Of a stretch of 64,000 nucleotides of DNA, positions 8,784-16,306 are shown piece by piece. How positions within the stretch are numbered: position 1 is the first letter of the stretch; the number at the start of each line of letters is the position of its first letter. The notes beneath the pieces are model-generated. The model had not been told where the DNA came from, searched no databases, and worked only from the letters and a program-made list of their open reading frames with translations. Source of the stretch: Microbacterium sp. BLY (GTDB lineage Bacteria > Actinomycetota > Actinomycetes > Actinomycetales > Microbacteriaceae); NCBI RefSeq assembly GCF_017939615.1, contig NZ_JAGKSR010000001.1, positions 496,001 to 560,000 of the forward strand. The letters run 5' to 3'. Both the position numbers and the translations under genes were made by a program.

Positions 8784-9461
8784 ATGGCTGTGACGGACGA
8801 GGCGATCGAGAAGATCAAGGCGATGATCGTGTCGGGCGAACTGGCCCCCGGCGATCGCCTGCCCCCGGAGAAGGAGCTGTCCGAGCGCCTCGGTCTCTCC
8901 CGCAACTCGATGCGCGAGGCGGTGAAGGCGCTGGAGGTCATCCGCGTGCTCGATGTGCGGCGCGGCGACGGCACCTACGTCACGAGCCTGGAGCCGCACC
9001 TGCTGCTGGAGGCGATCGCGTTCGTGGTGGACATGCACGACGACGACTCGATGCTGGAGATGTTCGCCGTCCGCCGGATGCTCGAGTCGCAGGCCACCGG
9101 GCTCGCGGCCACCCTCGGCACGGACGAGGCGATCGCGGCCCTGCAGGAGGAGGTGGAGGCGGTCGACGCGTCCGTCGGGATCGAGGAGCTCGTCGACCAC
9201 GACATCCGCTTCCACCGCGAGATCGTGGGCATGGCGGGCAACGCCTACCTCGCGAGCCTCATCGAGCACCTGAGCAGCCAGACGGTGCGGGCGCGCGTGT
9301 GGCGGGGCCTCACGGAGGGCGGCGCCGTGGAGCGCACCCTGTCGGAGCACCGGGCCATCGCCGATGCGATCGCGCAGCGCGATTCGGCGCTGGCGACCTC
9401 CCTCGCCACGGCCCATATCGCGGGTGTCGAGCGCTGGCTGCGGCAGGCCGCGTCGGCCTGA
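8784..9461 (+). CDS. FCD-domain GntR (FadR subfamily) regulator of the fucose-type cluster
   Basis: A 225-residue regulator with a winged helix-turn-helix (residues about 1-70: LPPEKELSERLGLSRNSMRE, then RRGDGTYV) and an all-helical FCD ligand domain. FCD metal/ligand residues appear in HDIRFHREIVGMAGN, SEHRAI and TAHIAGVER. Start ATG 8784 is 9 nt after GAGG; ATG 8775 is too close to it. Given the exact palindrome at 8755 and its two other exact copies at 5862 and 6015, this is the best candidate for the protein that binds ACATCSGATGT. Sugar-acid intermediates are common effectors for FCD proteins, so a fuconate-like ligand is my guess. Confidence 0.9.
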   Translation: MAVTDEAIEKIKAMIVSGELAPGDRLPPEKELSERLGLSRNSMREAVKALEVIRVLDVRRGDGTYVTSLEPHLLLEAIAFVVDMHDDDSMLEMFAVRRMLESQATGLAATLGTDEAIAALQEEVEAVDASVGIEELVDHDIRFHREIVGMAGNAYLASLIEHLSSQTVRARVWRGLTEGGAVERTLSEHRAIADAIAQRDSALATSLATAHIAGVERWLRQAASA

Positions 9462-9465
9462 GCCG

Positions 9466-10128
9466 TCAGGCCCCGAGGCGCTGCATCGCGGCGTCGAACT
9501 CGGCTGCCGAGCTGTCGCTCACCTCGTGGAACAGCAGCTCGTCGAGCACGTCGGGCGCGGCGGTGAAGTAAGGCACACCCGCCGCGCGCAGCCCGGTGAT
9601 GTCGTCGGCCGAGCGCAGGGAGGCGGCGAGGACGTTCGAGTCGCTGCCGGCGCACATCTCCTGCATGCGGGCGATGAGCGCGTCGCCGTCCATGCCGGCG
9701 TCCCGCATGCGGCCGAGGTACGGCGCGATGTAATGCGCGCCGATCGAGGCGCACGCCAGCGCCTGCGCGACCGAGTAGACCGCAGTCACGAGCACGGTGG
9801 CTCCGTCCCGGACGAGGGCGGACGCCGCCGCGAAACCGGCCGCCGTCGCGGGCACCTTCACCGCCACCCGGTCGCCGAGCGCGCGGATGCCCTCCGCGTT
9901 CCGGAGGAAGGAGGCGGTGTCGCCGCCCCAGGTCTGGAAGAAGACCTCGCGGGCCCCCTCGTCCACCCAGCGGGCGTAGAGGTCGGGGATCTCCGCGGCC
10001 GTGCGGCCGCCGCGTTCGAGGATCGTCGGGTTGGTCGTGACGCCGTGCACCACCCCGGCGGAGAGCAGCCGCGATACGCGGTCGGTGTCGGCGCTGTCGA
10101 CGTACAGGCGGGGCGCGATCGCGGTCAT
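9466..10128 (-). CDS. Transaldolase-family protein (fructose-6-phosphate aldolase/TalC-like)
   Basis: A 220-residue class I aldolase of the small transaldolase family. LYVDSADTD at the N-terminus, VTTNPTIL, and VKVPAT containing the Schiff-base lysine are diagnostic; VTAVYSVAQAL and IAPYLGRM follow. Small members act as transaldolase or fructose-6-phosphate aldolase; the sequence does not settle which. ATG 10128 follows GAGGAG. It is divergent from a ribokinase-RbsD-GntR operon, and the gap holds two inverted-repeat operators, so it is probably co-regulated with pentose use. It converges with the FCD/GntR gene, ending 4 nt from its stop. Confidence 0.85.
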   Translation of the reverse strand: MTAIAPRLYVDSADTDRVSRLLSAGVVHGVTTNPTILERGGRTAAEIPDLYARWVDEGAREVFFQTWGGDTASFLRNAEGIRALGDRVAVKVPATAAGFAAASALVRDGATVLVTAVYSVAQALACASIGAHYIAPYLGRMRDAGMDGDALIARMQEMCAGSDSNVLAASLRSADDITGLRAAGVPYFTAAPDVLDELLFHEVSDSSAAEFDAAMQRLGA

Positions 10129-10147
10129 CGGGGTCTCCTCGCGGGCA

Positions 10148-10163
10148 ACCTGTCGTTACAGGT
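10148..10163. promoter_or_regulatory. GntR-type operator A (ACCTGT-CGTT-ACAGGT)
   Basis: Perfect 6-bp arms around CGTT, core TGTCGTTACA. It lies between the divergent transaldolase and ribokinase genes, 15 bp from operator B. Likely target of the GntR protein at 11630. Confidence 0.6.
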
Positions 10164-10177
10164 GGGGATTCGGCTAA

Positions 10178-10187
10178 TGTAATGACA
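10178..10187. promoter_or_regulatory. GntR-type operator B (TGTAATGACA)
   Basis: TGTAATGACA is the reverse complement of TGTCATTACA, one base from operator A's core. It overlaps a plausible ribokinase -10 (TAATGT, 10175-10180). The identical 10-mer recurs at 27061 before the KDPG aldolase gene. Confidence 0.6.
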
Positions 10188-10247
10188 GCTCCCGAGCCTT
10201 GTCAAAGACGCGGGAGTCCCGCGCTGTCGAAGAGGATCAGGAGCGAG

Positions 10248-11210
10248 ATGACCCCCGCACACCCCGGCGACCGTTCCGGCGTCGTCATCGTCGGCAGCGT
10301 GACGGCCGACGTCACGACCTTCTCCCAGCGGCTTCCGGCCCGCGGCGAGACCATCCTCGGCGACGAGTTCACGCTGATGCTCGGCGGCAAGGGGGCCAAC
10401 CAGGCCGTCGCGGCCGGGCGCTCCGGCGCCCGCACGAGCTTCGTGGGCTGCGTCGGCGACGACCTGTTCCACGACCTGGTGGTGGACGGGCTCACCGCCG
10501 CCGGCGTCGATCTCGCGCACCTGCGCACCGTGCCGGGGCCGACCGGCATCGCGCACATCCGCGTCGACGCCTCCGCGCAGAACGACATCGTCATGGTCCC
10601 GCTCGCCAACGCCGCCCTCAGCACGGCGCAGATCGACGAGGCGCTCGCGGCGCTCGCTCCGACCACCTCGGTGCTGCTCACCCAGCTCGAGACGCCGTCC
10701 GCCCTGACCGCGCACATCACGGCGCGGGGGCGCGAGCACGGCATGACCGTGATCCTCGATCCGGCACCGGCGGCGGAGCTGGCGCCCGAGATCTGGCGCA
10801 GCATCGACATCGTCACCCCGAACGAGACCGAGGCGTCGCTCATCAGCGGCATCGAGGTGACCGACGCCGCCTCCGCGGAGCGCGCCGGGCACTGGTTCCT
10901 GGAGCAGGGCGTCGGCGCCGCCGTCATCACCCTGGCCGGGCAGGGCTCGTGCGTGGTCACCGCCGACGGCGCGACGGTGGTGCCCCCGTTCCCCGTCGAG
11001 GCCGTCGACACCACCGCCGCGGGCGACGCCTACGCCGGGTACCTCGGCGCGGCCCTCGCGAGCGGGGCGGCGCTCACCGACGCCGTCCGGCTGGCCACTG
11101 CGGCCGGCGCCCTCACCGTCACGAAGCAGGGGGCGTCGCCGAGCCTCCCCCACCGCGCCGACGTCGAGGCCTTCCTCGCCGCGCGCACCGCGGCCGCCGT
11201 CGCGAACTGA
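10248..11210 (+). CDS. rbsK: Ribokinase-like PfkB carbohydrate kinase
   Basis: A 320-residue PfkB-family sugar kinase. It has the N-terminal substrate signature MLGGKGANQAVAAGRSG, the TPNETEA motif, and the C-terminal nucleotide/anion-hole motif DTTAAGDAYAG with the catalytic Asp; ribokinases usually read DTTGAGD, so the first Gly is Ala here. It would phosphorylate D-ribose or a related pentose at O5. ATG 10248 follows GGATCAGGAG; the longer frame upstream runs through the operator region. An RbsD gene follows after 15 bp and a GntR gene after that, making a compact operon. Confidence 0.88.
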   Translation: MTPAHPGDRSGVVIVGSVTADVTTFSQRLPARGETILGDEFTLMLGGKGANQAVAAGRSGARTSFVGCVGDDLFHDLVVDGLTAAGVDLAHLRTVPGPTGIAHIRVDASAQNDIVMVPLANAALSTAQIDEALAALAPTTSVLLTQLETPSALTAHITARGREHGMTVILDPAPAAELAPEIWRSIDIVTPNETEASLISGIEVTDAASAERAGHWFLEQGVGAAVITLAGQGSCVVTADGATVVPPFPVEAVDTTAAGDAYAGYLGAALASGAALTDAVRLATAAGALTVTKQGASPSLPHRADVEAFLAARTAAAVAN

Positions 11211-11225
11211 TCTCAGGAGCACACG

Positions 11226-11630
11226 ATGCGCAAGACCCCGACCACGATCAACCCCGCGCTGTCCCGCGTCATCAGCGAGACCGGTCACACCGACCTGATC
11301 GTCGTGACGGATGCGGGGCTGCCGATCCCACCGGGCTCCGAGCGCATCGATCTCGCCTACCGGCCCGGCGCACCGGCCTTCCTCGACGTGCTCGACACCG
11401 TGCTCGCCGAGCTGGTCGTCGAAGGCGCGACGGTGTCGGCCGAGGTCGCCGAGAAGAGTCCCGAGGTGCTCGACGCCCTGCGTGAGCGCTTCGCGGGGAT
11501 GAGGTTCGAGATCGAGCTCGTCCCGCACGTCGAGTTCAAGAAGCGCACGCATGACGCCCGGGCGTTCGTGCGCTCCGGGGAGTTCACCCCGTACGCCAAC
11601 GTGATCCTGCATGCGGGGGTGGCGTACTGA
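11226..11630 (+). CDS. rbsD: D-ribose pyranase (RbsD family)
   Basis: A 134-residue RbsD-family mutarotase that converts beta-ribopyranose to beta-ribofuranose for the kinase. The catalytic-region motif ETGHTDLIVVTDAGLP is at residues 18-33, and the C-terminal RSGEFTPYANVIL strand is typical. It starts 15 bp after the ribokinase stop, preceded by CAGGAG, and its stop TGA shares one base with the start of the next gene (TGATG). Together with the kinase this supports ribose as substrate, although no ribose ABC importer is adjacent. Confidence 0.88.
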   Translation: MRKTPTTINPALSRVISETGHTDLIVVTDAGLPIPPGSERIDLAYRPGAPAFLDVLDTVLAELVVEGATVSAEVAEKSPEVLDALRERFAGMRFEIELVPHVEFKKRTHDARAFVRSGEFTPYANVILHAGVAY

Positions 11631-12442
11631 TGACGACCGTCGAGGATGCGATCGACCGCCACAGCGCGGCCCCCATGTACGACCAGCTGCGGCAGCTGAT
11701 CATCGACGGCATCGCCCGCGACGGCCTGCAGCCGGGTGATCCGCTCCCCGGTGAGCATCGGCTGTGCGAGCGCTACGGCATCTCCCGCACGGTCGTCCGG
11801 CAGGCACTCGCGCAGCTCGAGCACGAAGGGCTCGTGGAGCGTGTGAAGGGCAAGGGCACGTTCGTCTCGCGCCCGCGCACCAGCGAGAGTCTCGTGCACA
11901 CGCTCGTGGGGCTGTACGACGACGTCGAGCGGCGCGGCGGCCACGTGCACAGCGACGTCCTCCGGCACGAGCAGACCCTCGCGGACGAGGAGGTCGCCCT
12001 CGCCCTGGAGGTGCCGGTCGGGTCGCCCGTGATCGCCCTGGAACGTCTCCGGCACGTGGACGGCGAGCCCTGGTCGCTCTCGACCACCTGGATGCCCGAG
12101 GCGGTCGGTGCGGTCACGCTGGGCGCCGACCTCACCGAGGCGTCGCTGTACCGGCTGCTCGCCGACCACGGCATCGTCGCGACGCACGGCGTCCGCTCGG
12201 CCGAGGCGACGGTCGCGACGCACGAACAGGCGCAGCATCTCGGTGTGAGCGCCGGCTCGGCGCTCCTCCGTCTGCGCAGCATCAGCCGCAGCGAGGACGG
12301 GCTGCCCATCGAGTACTTCATCGCGTACCACCGGGGCGACCGCTCGCGCTTCGAGTTCCAGCTCCAGCAGGAGCAGTCGCAGGCGTCGCTGATGCACGTG
12401 GACGGCTCGGGCGGGGCGTCTCCCGCCGGCACCGTCGGCTGA
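11630..12442 (+). CDS. GntR-family regulator with UTRA ligand domain (HutC subfamily)
   Basis: A 270-residue regulator: N-terminal winged HTH (residues about 10-80, PLPGEHRLCERYGISRTVVR, then VKGKGTFV) and a chorismate-lyase-like UTRA domain (about 95-250) with FIAYHRGDRSRFEF near the end. It overlaps rbsD by one base and is the last gene of the pentose operon. Its probable sites are the TGTCRTTACA-type palindromes at 10151 and 10178, and an identical one before the KDPG aldolase at 27061, which would extend its regulon. The last 20 or so residues are glycine/serine-rich and look unstructured. Confidence 0.88.
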   Translation: MTTVEDAIDRHSAAPMYDQLRQLIIDGIARDGLQPGDPLPGEHRLCERYGISRTVVRQALAQLEHEGLVERVKGKGTFVSRPRTSESLVHTLVGLYDDVERRGGHVHSDVLRHEQTLADEEVALALEVPVGSPVIALERLRHVDGEPWSLSTTWMPEAVGAVTLGADLTEASLYRLLADHGIVATHGVRSAEATVATHEQAQHLGVSAGSALLRLRSISRSEDGLPIEYFIAYHRGDRSRFEFQLQQEQSQASLMHVDGSGGASPAGTVG

Positions 12443-12453
12443 CCCCAGGCCGG

Positions 12454-12466
12454 TACGCTCGAGGGC
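12454..12466 (+). promoter_or_regulatory. Leaderless promoter of the cysteine-synthase-like gene
   Basis: TACGCT (12454-12459) lies 7 nt before ATG 12467, so transcription would begin at or next to the start codon. The only purine run between is GAGGG, too close to serve as a normal ribosome site. Confidence 0.55.
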
Positions 12467-13525
12467 ATGAGCGACTGGAGCAGCACCGCGATCGCCCTGC
12501 TGGAAGCCGATGCCAACCGCAGCGCCGACACGCACCTGCACCTGTTCCCCCTGCCGTCCGAGTGGGGCATCGACCTGTACCTCAAGGACGAGTCGGTGCA
12601 CCCGACCGGCTCGCTCAAGCACCGTCTGGCGCGCTCCCTCCTCCTCTACGGGCTCGTCAACGGGCGCATCCAGGAGGACACGACCCTCGTGGAGTCGTCG
12701 AGCGGCTCGACCGCGGTGTCGGAGGCGTACTTCGCGCGGATGCTGGGGCTGAAGTTCATCACGGTCGTGCCCCGGTCGACGGTGCAGGAGAAGATCGACC
12801 TCATCGAGTTCTACGGCGGCACGTGCCACTTCGTCGACCGCGCGGAGGACATGTCGCCGGAAGCGCAGCGCCTCGCGTCGGACTGCCACGGCCACTACCT
12901 CGACCAGTTCACCTACGCCGAGCGCGCGACCGACTGGCGCGGCAACAACAACATCGCCGACAGCGTGTTCGGGCAGCTGGCCCAGGAGCGGCACCCGATC
13001 CCCCGCTGGATCGTCACGGGCGCCGGCACCGGGGGCACCAGCGCCACGTTCGGCCGCTATGTGAAGTACCGCCGCCATGACACCCGGATCGCGGTCGTCG
13101 ATCCGGAGGGCTCGGCCTTCTACGACGGCTGGGCGGGCACGGTCGACCCGCCGGCCGGGCGGCCGAGCCGCATCGAGGGCATCGGGCGGCCGCAGGTGGA
13201 GGCCTCCTTCGTGCCGTCCGTGATCGACGAGATGATCCAGGTCCCGGACGCGGGCTCCATCGCCGCCATCCGCCTCCTCCGCGAGCGCACGCTGCACTGG
13301 GCGGGCGGCTCCACCGGCACCAACCTCTACGGCGCGTTCCAGCTCATCGCCCGGATGCGCGCCGCGGGCGAGACCGGCAGCGTCGTGACCCTGATCTGCG
13401 ACAGCGGCGTGCGCTACGCCGGCACGTACTACTCCGACGAGTGGGTGGCGCAGCAGGGGTGGGACCTCGCTCCGCACCGTGCGCGACTGGAGCGGTTCCT
13501 GGAGACCGGGGCCTGGGAGGACTGA
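12467..13525 (+). CDS. PLP-dependent cysteine synthase-family enzyme (Cds1-like cysteine desulfhydrase?)
   Basis: A 352-residue fold-type II PLP enzyme. [18 protein letters not shown] supplies the Schiff-base lysine (in SLKHR), [13 protein letters not shown] the substrate loop, [15 protein letters not shown] the phosphate-binding glycine loop, and [13 protein letters not shown] the C-terminal serine region. The HPTGSLKHR form, rather than the NPTGSxKDR of O-acetylserine sulfhydrylases, matches a distinct actinobacterial group that includes the mycobacterial cysteine desulfhydrase Cds1. The reaction could be H2S release from cysteine or a synthase; the sequence does not decide. It stands alone, followed 21 bp later by a double-ACT protein. 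Confidence 0.75.
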   Translation: MSDWSSTAIALLEADANRSADTHLHLFPLPSEWGIDLYLKDESVHPTGSLKHRLARSLLLYGLVNGRIQEDTTLVESSSGSTAVSEAYFARMLGLKFITVVPRSTVQEKIDLIEFYGGTCHFVDRAEDMSPEAQRLASDCHGHYLDQFTYAERATDWRGNNNIADSVFGQLAQERHPIPRWIVTGAGTGGTSATFGRYVKYRRHDTRIAVVDPEGSAFYDGWAGTVDPPAGRPSRIEGIGRPQVEASFVPSVIDEMIQVPDAGSIAAIRLLRERTLHWAGGSTGTNLYGAFQLIARMRAAGETGSVVTLICDSGVRYAGTYYSDEWVAQQGWDLAPHRARLERFLETGAWED

Positions 13526-13546
13526 TCCGCGGGTTACGCTGACCCC

Positions 13547-14062
13547 ATGACCACACTCATCCTCACCGTCGCGGGTGCCGACCGTCCGGGCCTCGTGGCC
13601 GCCGTCGCCGATGTCGTCGACGCCCACGGCGGCAACTGGGAGAACAGCTCCCTCGCCGAGCTCGCCGGCACGTTCGCGGGTGTCATCGAGGTGTCGGTGC
13701 CGACGGAGCGCACCGGCGAACTCGAGACCGCCCTCCGGGCGATCCAGGGTCAGGGGCTGCTCACGCTGTCGGTGCTCACCGGCACCCCGGGCCCGTCCGA
13801 GGACGAGGAGCAGCTGCTCGTGATGCAGGTGCTCGGCAACGACCGTCCCGGCATCGTGCGGGAGGTGTCGGCGGTGCTGAACGCCCATGCCCTGAGCATC
13901 GAGGAGCTCGCGACCGAGACCCGGGACGCCGCGATGGCGGGCGGGCGGCTGTTCGAGGCGTCGGTGATCGCGAAGGTGCCGCCGACGGTCGACCTCGACG
14001 CTCTGCGCGCCGATCTGGAGCGTCTCGCGTCCGAGATCCAGGTCGACATCACGCTCGGGTAG
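13547..14062 (+). CDS. Double ACT-domain protein (GcvR-like)
   Basis: A 171-residue protein built of two ACT domains. The first begins LTVAGADRPGLVAAVADVV (residues 5-23), the second MQVLGNDRPGIVREVSAVL (about 88-106); each has the DRPGIV turn that binds small amino acids at the dimer interface. The architecture matches glycine-cleavage-system regulator GcvR-type proteins; no DNA-binding domain is present, so it would act by protein contact or as an amino-acid sensor. TACGCT (13535-13540) is 6 nt before ATG 13547 with no ribosome site, so the mRNA is probably leaderless. The upstream PLP enzyme of cysteine metabolism is a possible partner. Confidence 0.85.
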   Translation: MTTLILTVAGADRPGLVAAVADVVDAHGGNWENSSLAELAGTFAGVIEVSVPTERTGELETALRAIQGQGLLTLSVLTGTPGPSEDEEQLLVMQVLGNDRPGIVREVSAVLNAHALSIEELATETRDAAMAGGRLFEASVIAKVPPTVDLDALRADLERLASEIQVDITLG

Positions 14063-14068
14063 CCGTTC

Positions 14069-14150
14069 GCCGACCCACCCCTTCCGGTGCCCCCCACCCC
14101 CTTTCGGACGTCCGAAGAGGGCCGGGAGGCACGAAGGGGGGCGGGTCGGC
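14069..14150. terminator. Long imperfect hairpin with inner palindrome between convergent genes
   Basis: GCCGACCC (14069-14076) pairs with GGGTCGGC (14143-14150), with further complementary CCCC, TTC and GTGCC blocks. The centre holds the perfect 14-bp palindrome TTCGGACGTCCGAA (14103-14116). It fills the gap between the ACT protein and the convergent GntR gene. No T-tract is present. Confidence 0.6.
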
Positions 14151-14164
14151 CGGGAAACCAGCAG

Positions 14165-14842
14165 TCAGAGGCCGGAGTACCGCCGCACCCAGTACTCGGT
14201 GTACGCGACGTGGGCGGACGCGGCGGCCGAGGCCGCGACGGGATCCGCGGCGGCGAGGCCACGCAGGATCGCGCGGTGGCCGGCGTCGGAGTGGATCTTG
14301 AGCTCCGCGGCATCCTCCGGGTCGGAGATCCGGTAGGCGCGGGAGCGGGAACGCAGCACGTCGATCAGGCTGGTCAGGGCGTCGTTGCCCGCGACCGACG
14401 AGATGGCCATGTGGAACTCGTGGTCGAGGCGGGACTGCGCCTCGAAGTCGGTCGTCGACTCGATCTCGGTGAGCACGTCGTCGAGCGCAGCCACCGTGTC
14501 CTCGTCGATGCGCGCCGCGGCGAGCGCCGCCGCATGCGGTTCGAGCACCCGCCGGAGCTCCGTCAACTCCAGCACCCCGGCCATCGGCAGCAGTCCGACC
14601 GTGAGGGAGAGACTGCCGATGAGGTCGGCGGCGCGGAGCTCGCTGACATAGCTGCCGGACCCGTGCCGTGTCTCCAGCACGCCCAGTGCGGCGAGGGTGC
14701 GGATGGCCTCGCGCAGCGACCCTCGGGAGACGCCGAGCCGTTCGCACAGCTCCCCCTCGCTCGGCAGCCGGTCGCCGGGGCGCAGCGCGCCGTCGGCGAT
14801 GAGGGCCCGCAGGCCGTGCAACGCCGTGTCGAGTGCGCTCAT
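14165..14842 (-). CDS. FCD-domain GntR (FadR subfamily) regulator
   Basis: A 225-residue regulator with a winged HTH (LPSEGELCERLGVSRGSLRE, then RHGSGSYV) and an FCD ligand domain with metal-type residues in RLDHEFHMAISSVAGN, AGHRAI and SAHVAYTEYW. ATG 14842 is 6 nt after GGGAGG; the preceding ATG 14848 touches that sequence, and the longer upstream frame begins with Cys-rich nonsense. It is divergent from the aminotransferase/ABC importer operon, and the 166-bp gap contains two candidate FadR-like operators. It most likely represses that operon and itself, lifting when the imported compound or its metabolite binds. Confidence 0.88.
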   Translation of the reverse strand: MSALDTALHGLRALIADGALRPGDRLPSEGELCERLGVSRGSLREAIRTLAALGVLETRHGSGSYVSELRAADLIGSLSLTVGLLPMAGVLELTELRRVLEPHAAALAAARIDEDTVAALDDVLTEIESTTDFEAQSRLDHEFHMAISSVAGNDALTSLIDVLRSRSRAYRISDPEDAAELKIHSDAGHRAILRGLAAADPVAASAAASAHVAYTEYWVRRYSGL

Positions 14843-14906
14843 CGTCATCCTCCCTGACCCTCCGCCACCCCTCGTGCAGTCTGTCGGAACCACCGGGCGC
14901 CGCAAA

Positions 14907-14970
14907 CTCGTATGACAACTATGTTCCATCTTCGCGGATTCGTAGCCAAAACAGGAGGCGTGTGGCAAAG
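14907..14970. promoter_or_regulatory. Candidate operators of the FCD regulator upstream of the aminotransferase operon
   Basis: TCGTATGACAA resembles the FadR-subfamily pattern tnGTanTACna, and about 45 bp later GTTGTGCAAC is a perfect palindrome. Both are in the divergent gap in an AT-richer stretch. Assignment to the adjacent regulator is inference. Confidence 0.4.
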
Positions 14971-15008
14971 TTGTGCAACAACTCGCCCCCACTCATCGAT
15001 GAGGTCCG

Positions 15009-16244
15009 ATGCCCGCTCCGCAGTTCCCCGCTCCGCTCACGCTGAACTCCGGCCTGCGAGCGCGCGATGCCTGGCCCCTCGACCCGACGGTGATCCACCT
15101 CAACCACGGATCCTTCGGAGCCGTGCCGTCCGTCGTCGTCGCCCACCAGGACGCGCTGCGCCGCCGCGCCGACCTCAGCCCCGTCGAGTGGTTCCCGCGC
15201 ATCGCGGAGCGGGTGCAGGATGCCAGGGAGCGCACCGCACCGTTCGTCGGTGCCCGCGCGGAGGACAGCGTCTTCGTCCCCAACGCGTCCGCCGCGGCCA
15301 CGGTCGTCTACAACGCGCTCCAGCTCGAGCAGGGCGACGAGATCCTCGTCACGGATCAGGGCTACGGCGCCATCACGATGGGCGCCGAGCGCCTCGCCCG
15401 CCGGTTCGGCGCCTCCGTCCGCACGGTCGCCCTTCCGCTGCTCGCCTCCGACGACGAGATCGTCCAGCTGTTCGCCGACGCGCTCACCCCGCACACGCGG
15501 CTGCTCGTCGTCGACCAGATCACCTCGCCGACTGCCCGCCTGCTGCCCACCCGCCGCCTCGCCGACCTCGCGGCCGCGCGCGGCGTGCGCACCCTCGTCG
15601 ACGGCGCCCACGCTCCCGGTCTCATCCCGGATGCGGCGGCCGTCGCCGGCGGCGACTGGTGGTTCGGCAACCTGCACAAGTGGCCCTGCGCGCCTCGCGG
15701 CTCCGCCCTCCTCGTGACGACCGCCCCCGACCGCGACGAGCTGTGGCCGCTGATCGACTCGTGGGCCGCCCGCGAACCGTTCCCCGAGCGCTTCGACACC
15801 CAGGGCACGATCGACGCGACCACCTATCTCGCCACGCCCACCGCGATCGAGTTCATCGAGGCGGAGTTCGGGTGGGCCGCCGCCCGCACCGCGATGGCGG
15901 AGCGCGCCGATGCCGGCGCCGAGATGATCGCCGAGGCCCTGCGCCCGTACAGCGATGAGGACCCGCTGACCCCGCTGCCCTCGCCGGTGCCGTCGATGCG
16001 GCTGATCCGGCTGCCGCTCGGCCTCGGCGCCACCCGCGAGGAGGCCGACGCGCTGCGGATGGATCTGCTCGACGAGGTGGGCGTGGAGACCGCATTCACG
16101 AGCTTCCGCGGCGTCGGCTACTTCCGCCTGTCGGCTCACCTCTACACGGAGGCCTCCGACGTCGAGGCGTTCGTGGAGCGCTGCGTCCCCGCCATCCTGC
16201 GCCGCGCCGGGATCCGTCCCGCCGAGGCCCTCATCCTCCCCTGA
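15009..16244 (+). CDS. Class-V PLP aminotransferase-fold enzyme (isopenicillin N epimerase-like)
   Basis: A 411-residue fold-type I class-V enzyme. HLNHGSFGAVP (residues about 30-40) is the N-terminal substrate loop seen in isopenicillin-N-epimerase-like proteins, VDGAHAPG holds the PLP-pyridine Asp and His, and GNLHKWPCAPRG the PLP lysine. The family includes epimerases, desulfurases and lyases acting on amino acids. It starts the operon with a solute-binding protein and two permeases, so it probably acts on the imported compound. There are no beta-lactam biosynthesis genes nearby, so true isopenicillin epimerisation is unlikely. GATGAGG upstream is a modest ribosome site for ATG 15009. Confidence 0.8.
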   Translation: MPAPQFPAPLTLNSGLRARDAWPLDPTVIHLNHGSFGAVPSVVVAHQDALRRRADLSPVEWFPRIAERVQDARERTAPFVGARAEDSVFVPNASAAATVVYNALQLEQGDEILVTDQGYGAITMGAERLARRFGASVRTVALPLLASDDEIVQLFADALTPHTRLLVVDQITSPTARLLPTRRLADLAAARGVRTLVDGAHAPGLIPDAAAVAGGDWWFGNLHKWPCAPRGSALLVTTAPDRDELWPLIDSWAAREPFPERFDTQGTIDATTYLATPTAIEFIEAEFGWAAARTAMAERADAGAEMIAEALRPYSDEDPLTPLPSPVPSMRLIRLPLGLGATREEADALRMDLLDEVGVETAFTSFRGVGYFRLSAHLYTEASDVEAFVERCVPAILRRAGIRPAEALILP

Positions 16245-16306
16245 CCCGCATCACCTCCTGCACGACCCACCCGAAAACCCATCCATTCCCCACCGAGAGG
16301 CACATC

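Noticed and set aside
11226-11630. Calling the RbsD gene a second fucose mutarotase
   Set aside because: It sits between a ribokinase and its regulator and has the RbsD-type GHTD and FTPYAN motifs.
12467-13525. O-acetylserine sulfhydrylase (cysK/cysM) named outright
   Set aside because: The lysine motif is HPTGSLKHR rather than NPTGSxKDR, so a different enzyme group is more likely.
15009-16244. Beta-lactam biosynthesis (isopenicillin N epimerase)
   Set aside because: No pcbAB, pcbC or cef genes are nearby; the class-V fold is shared by many unrelated enzymes.
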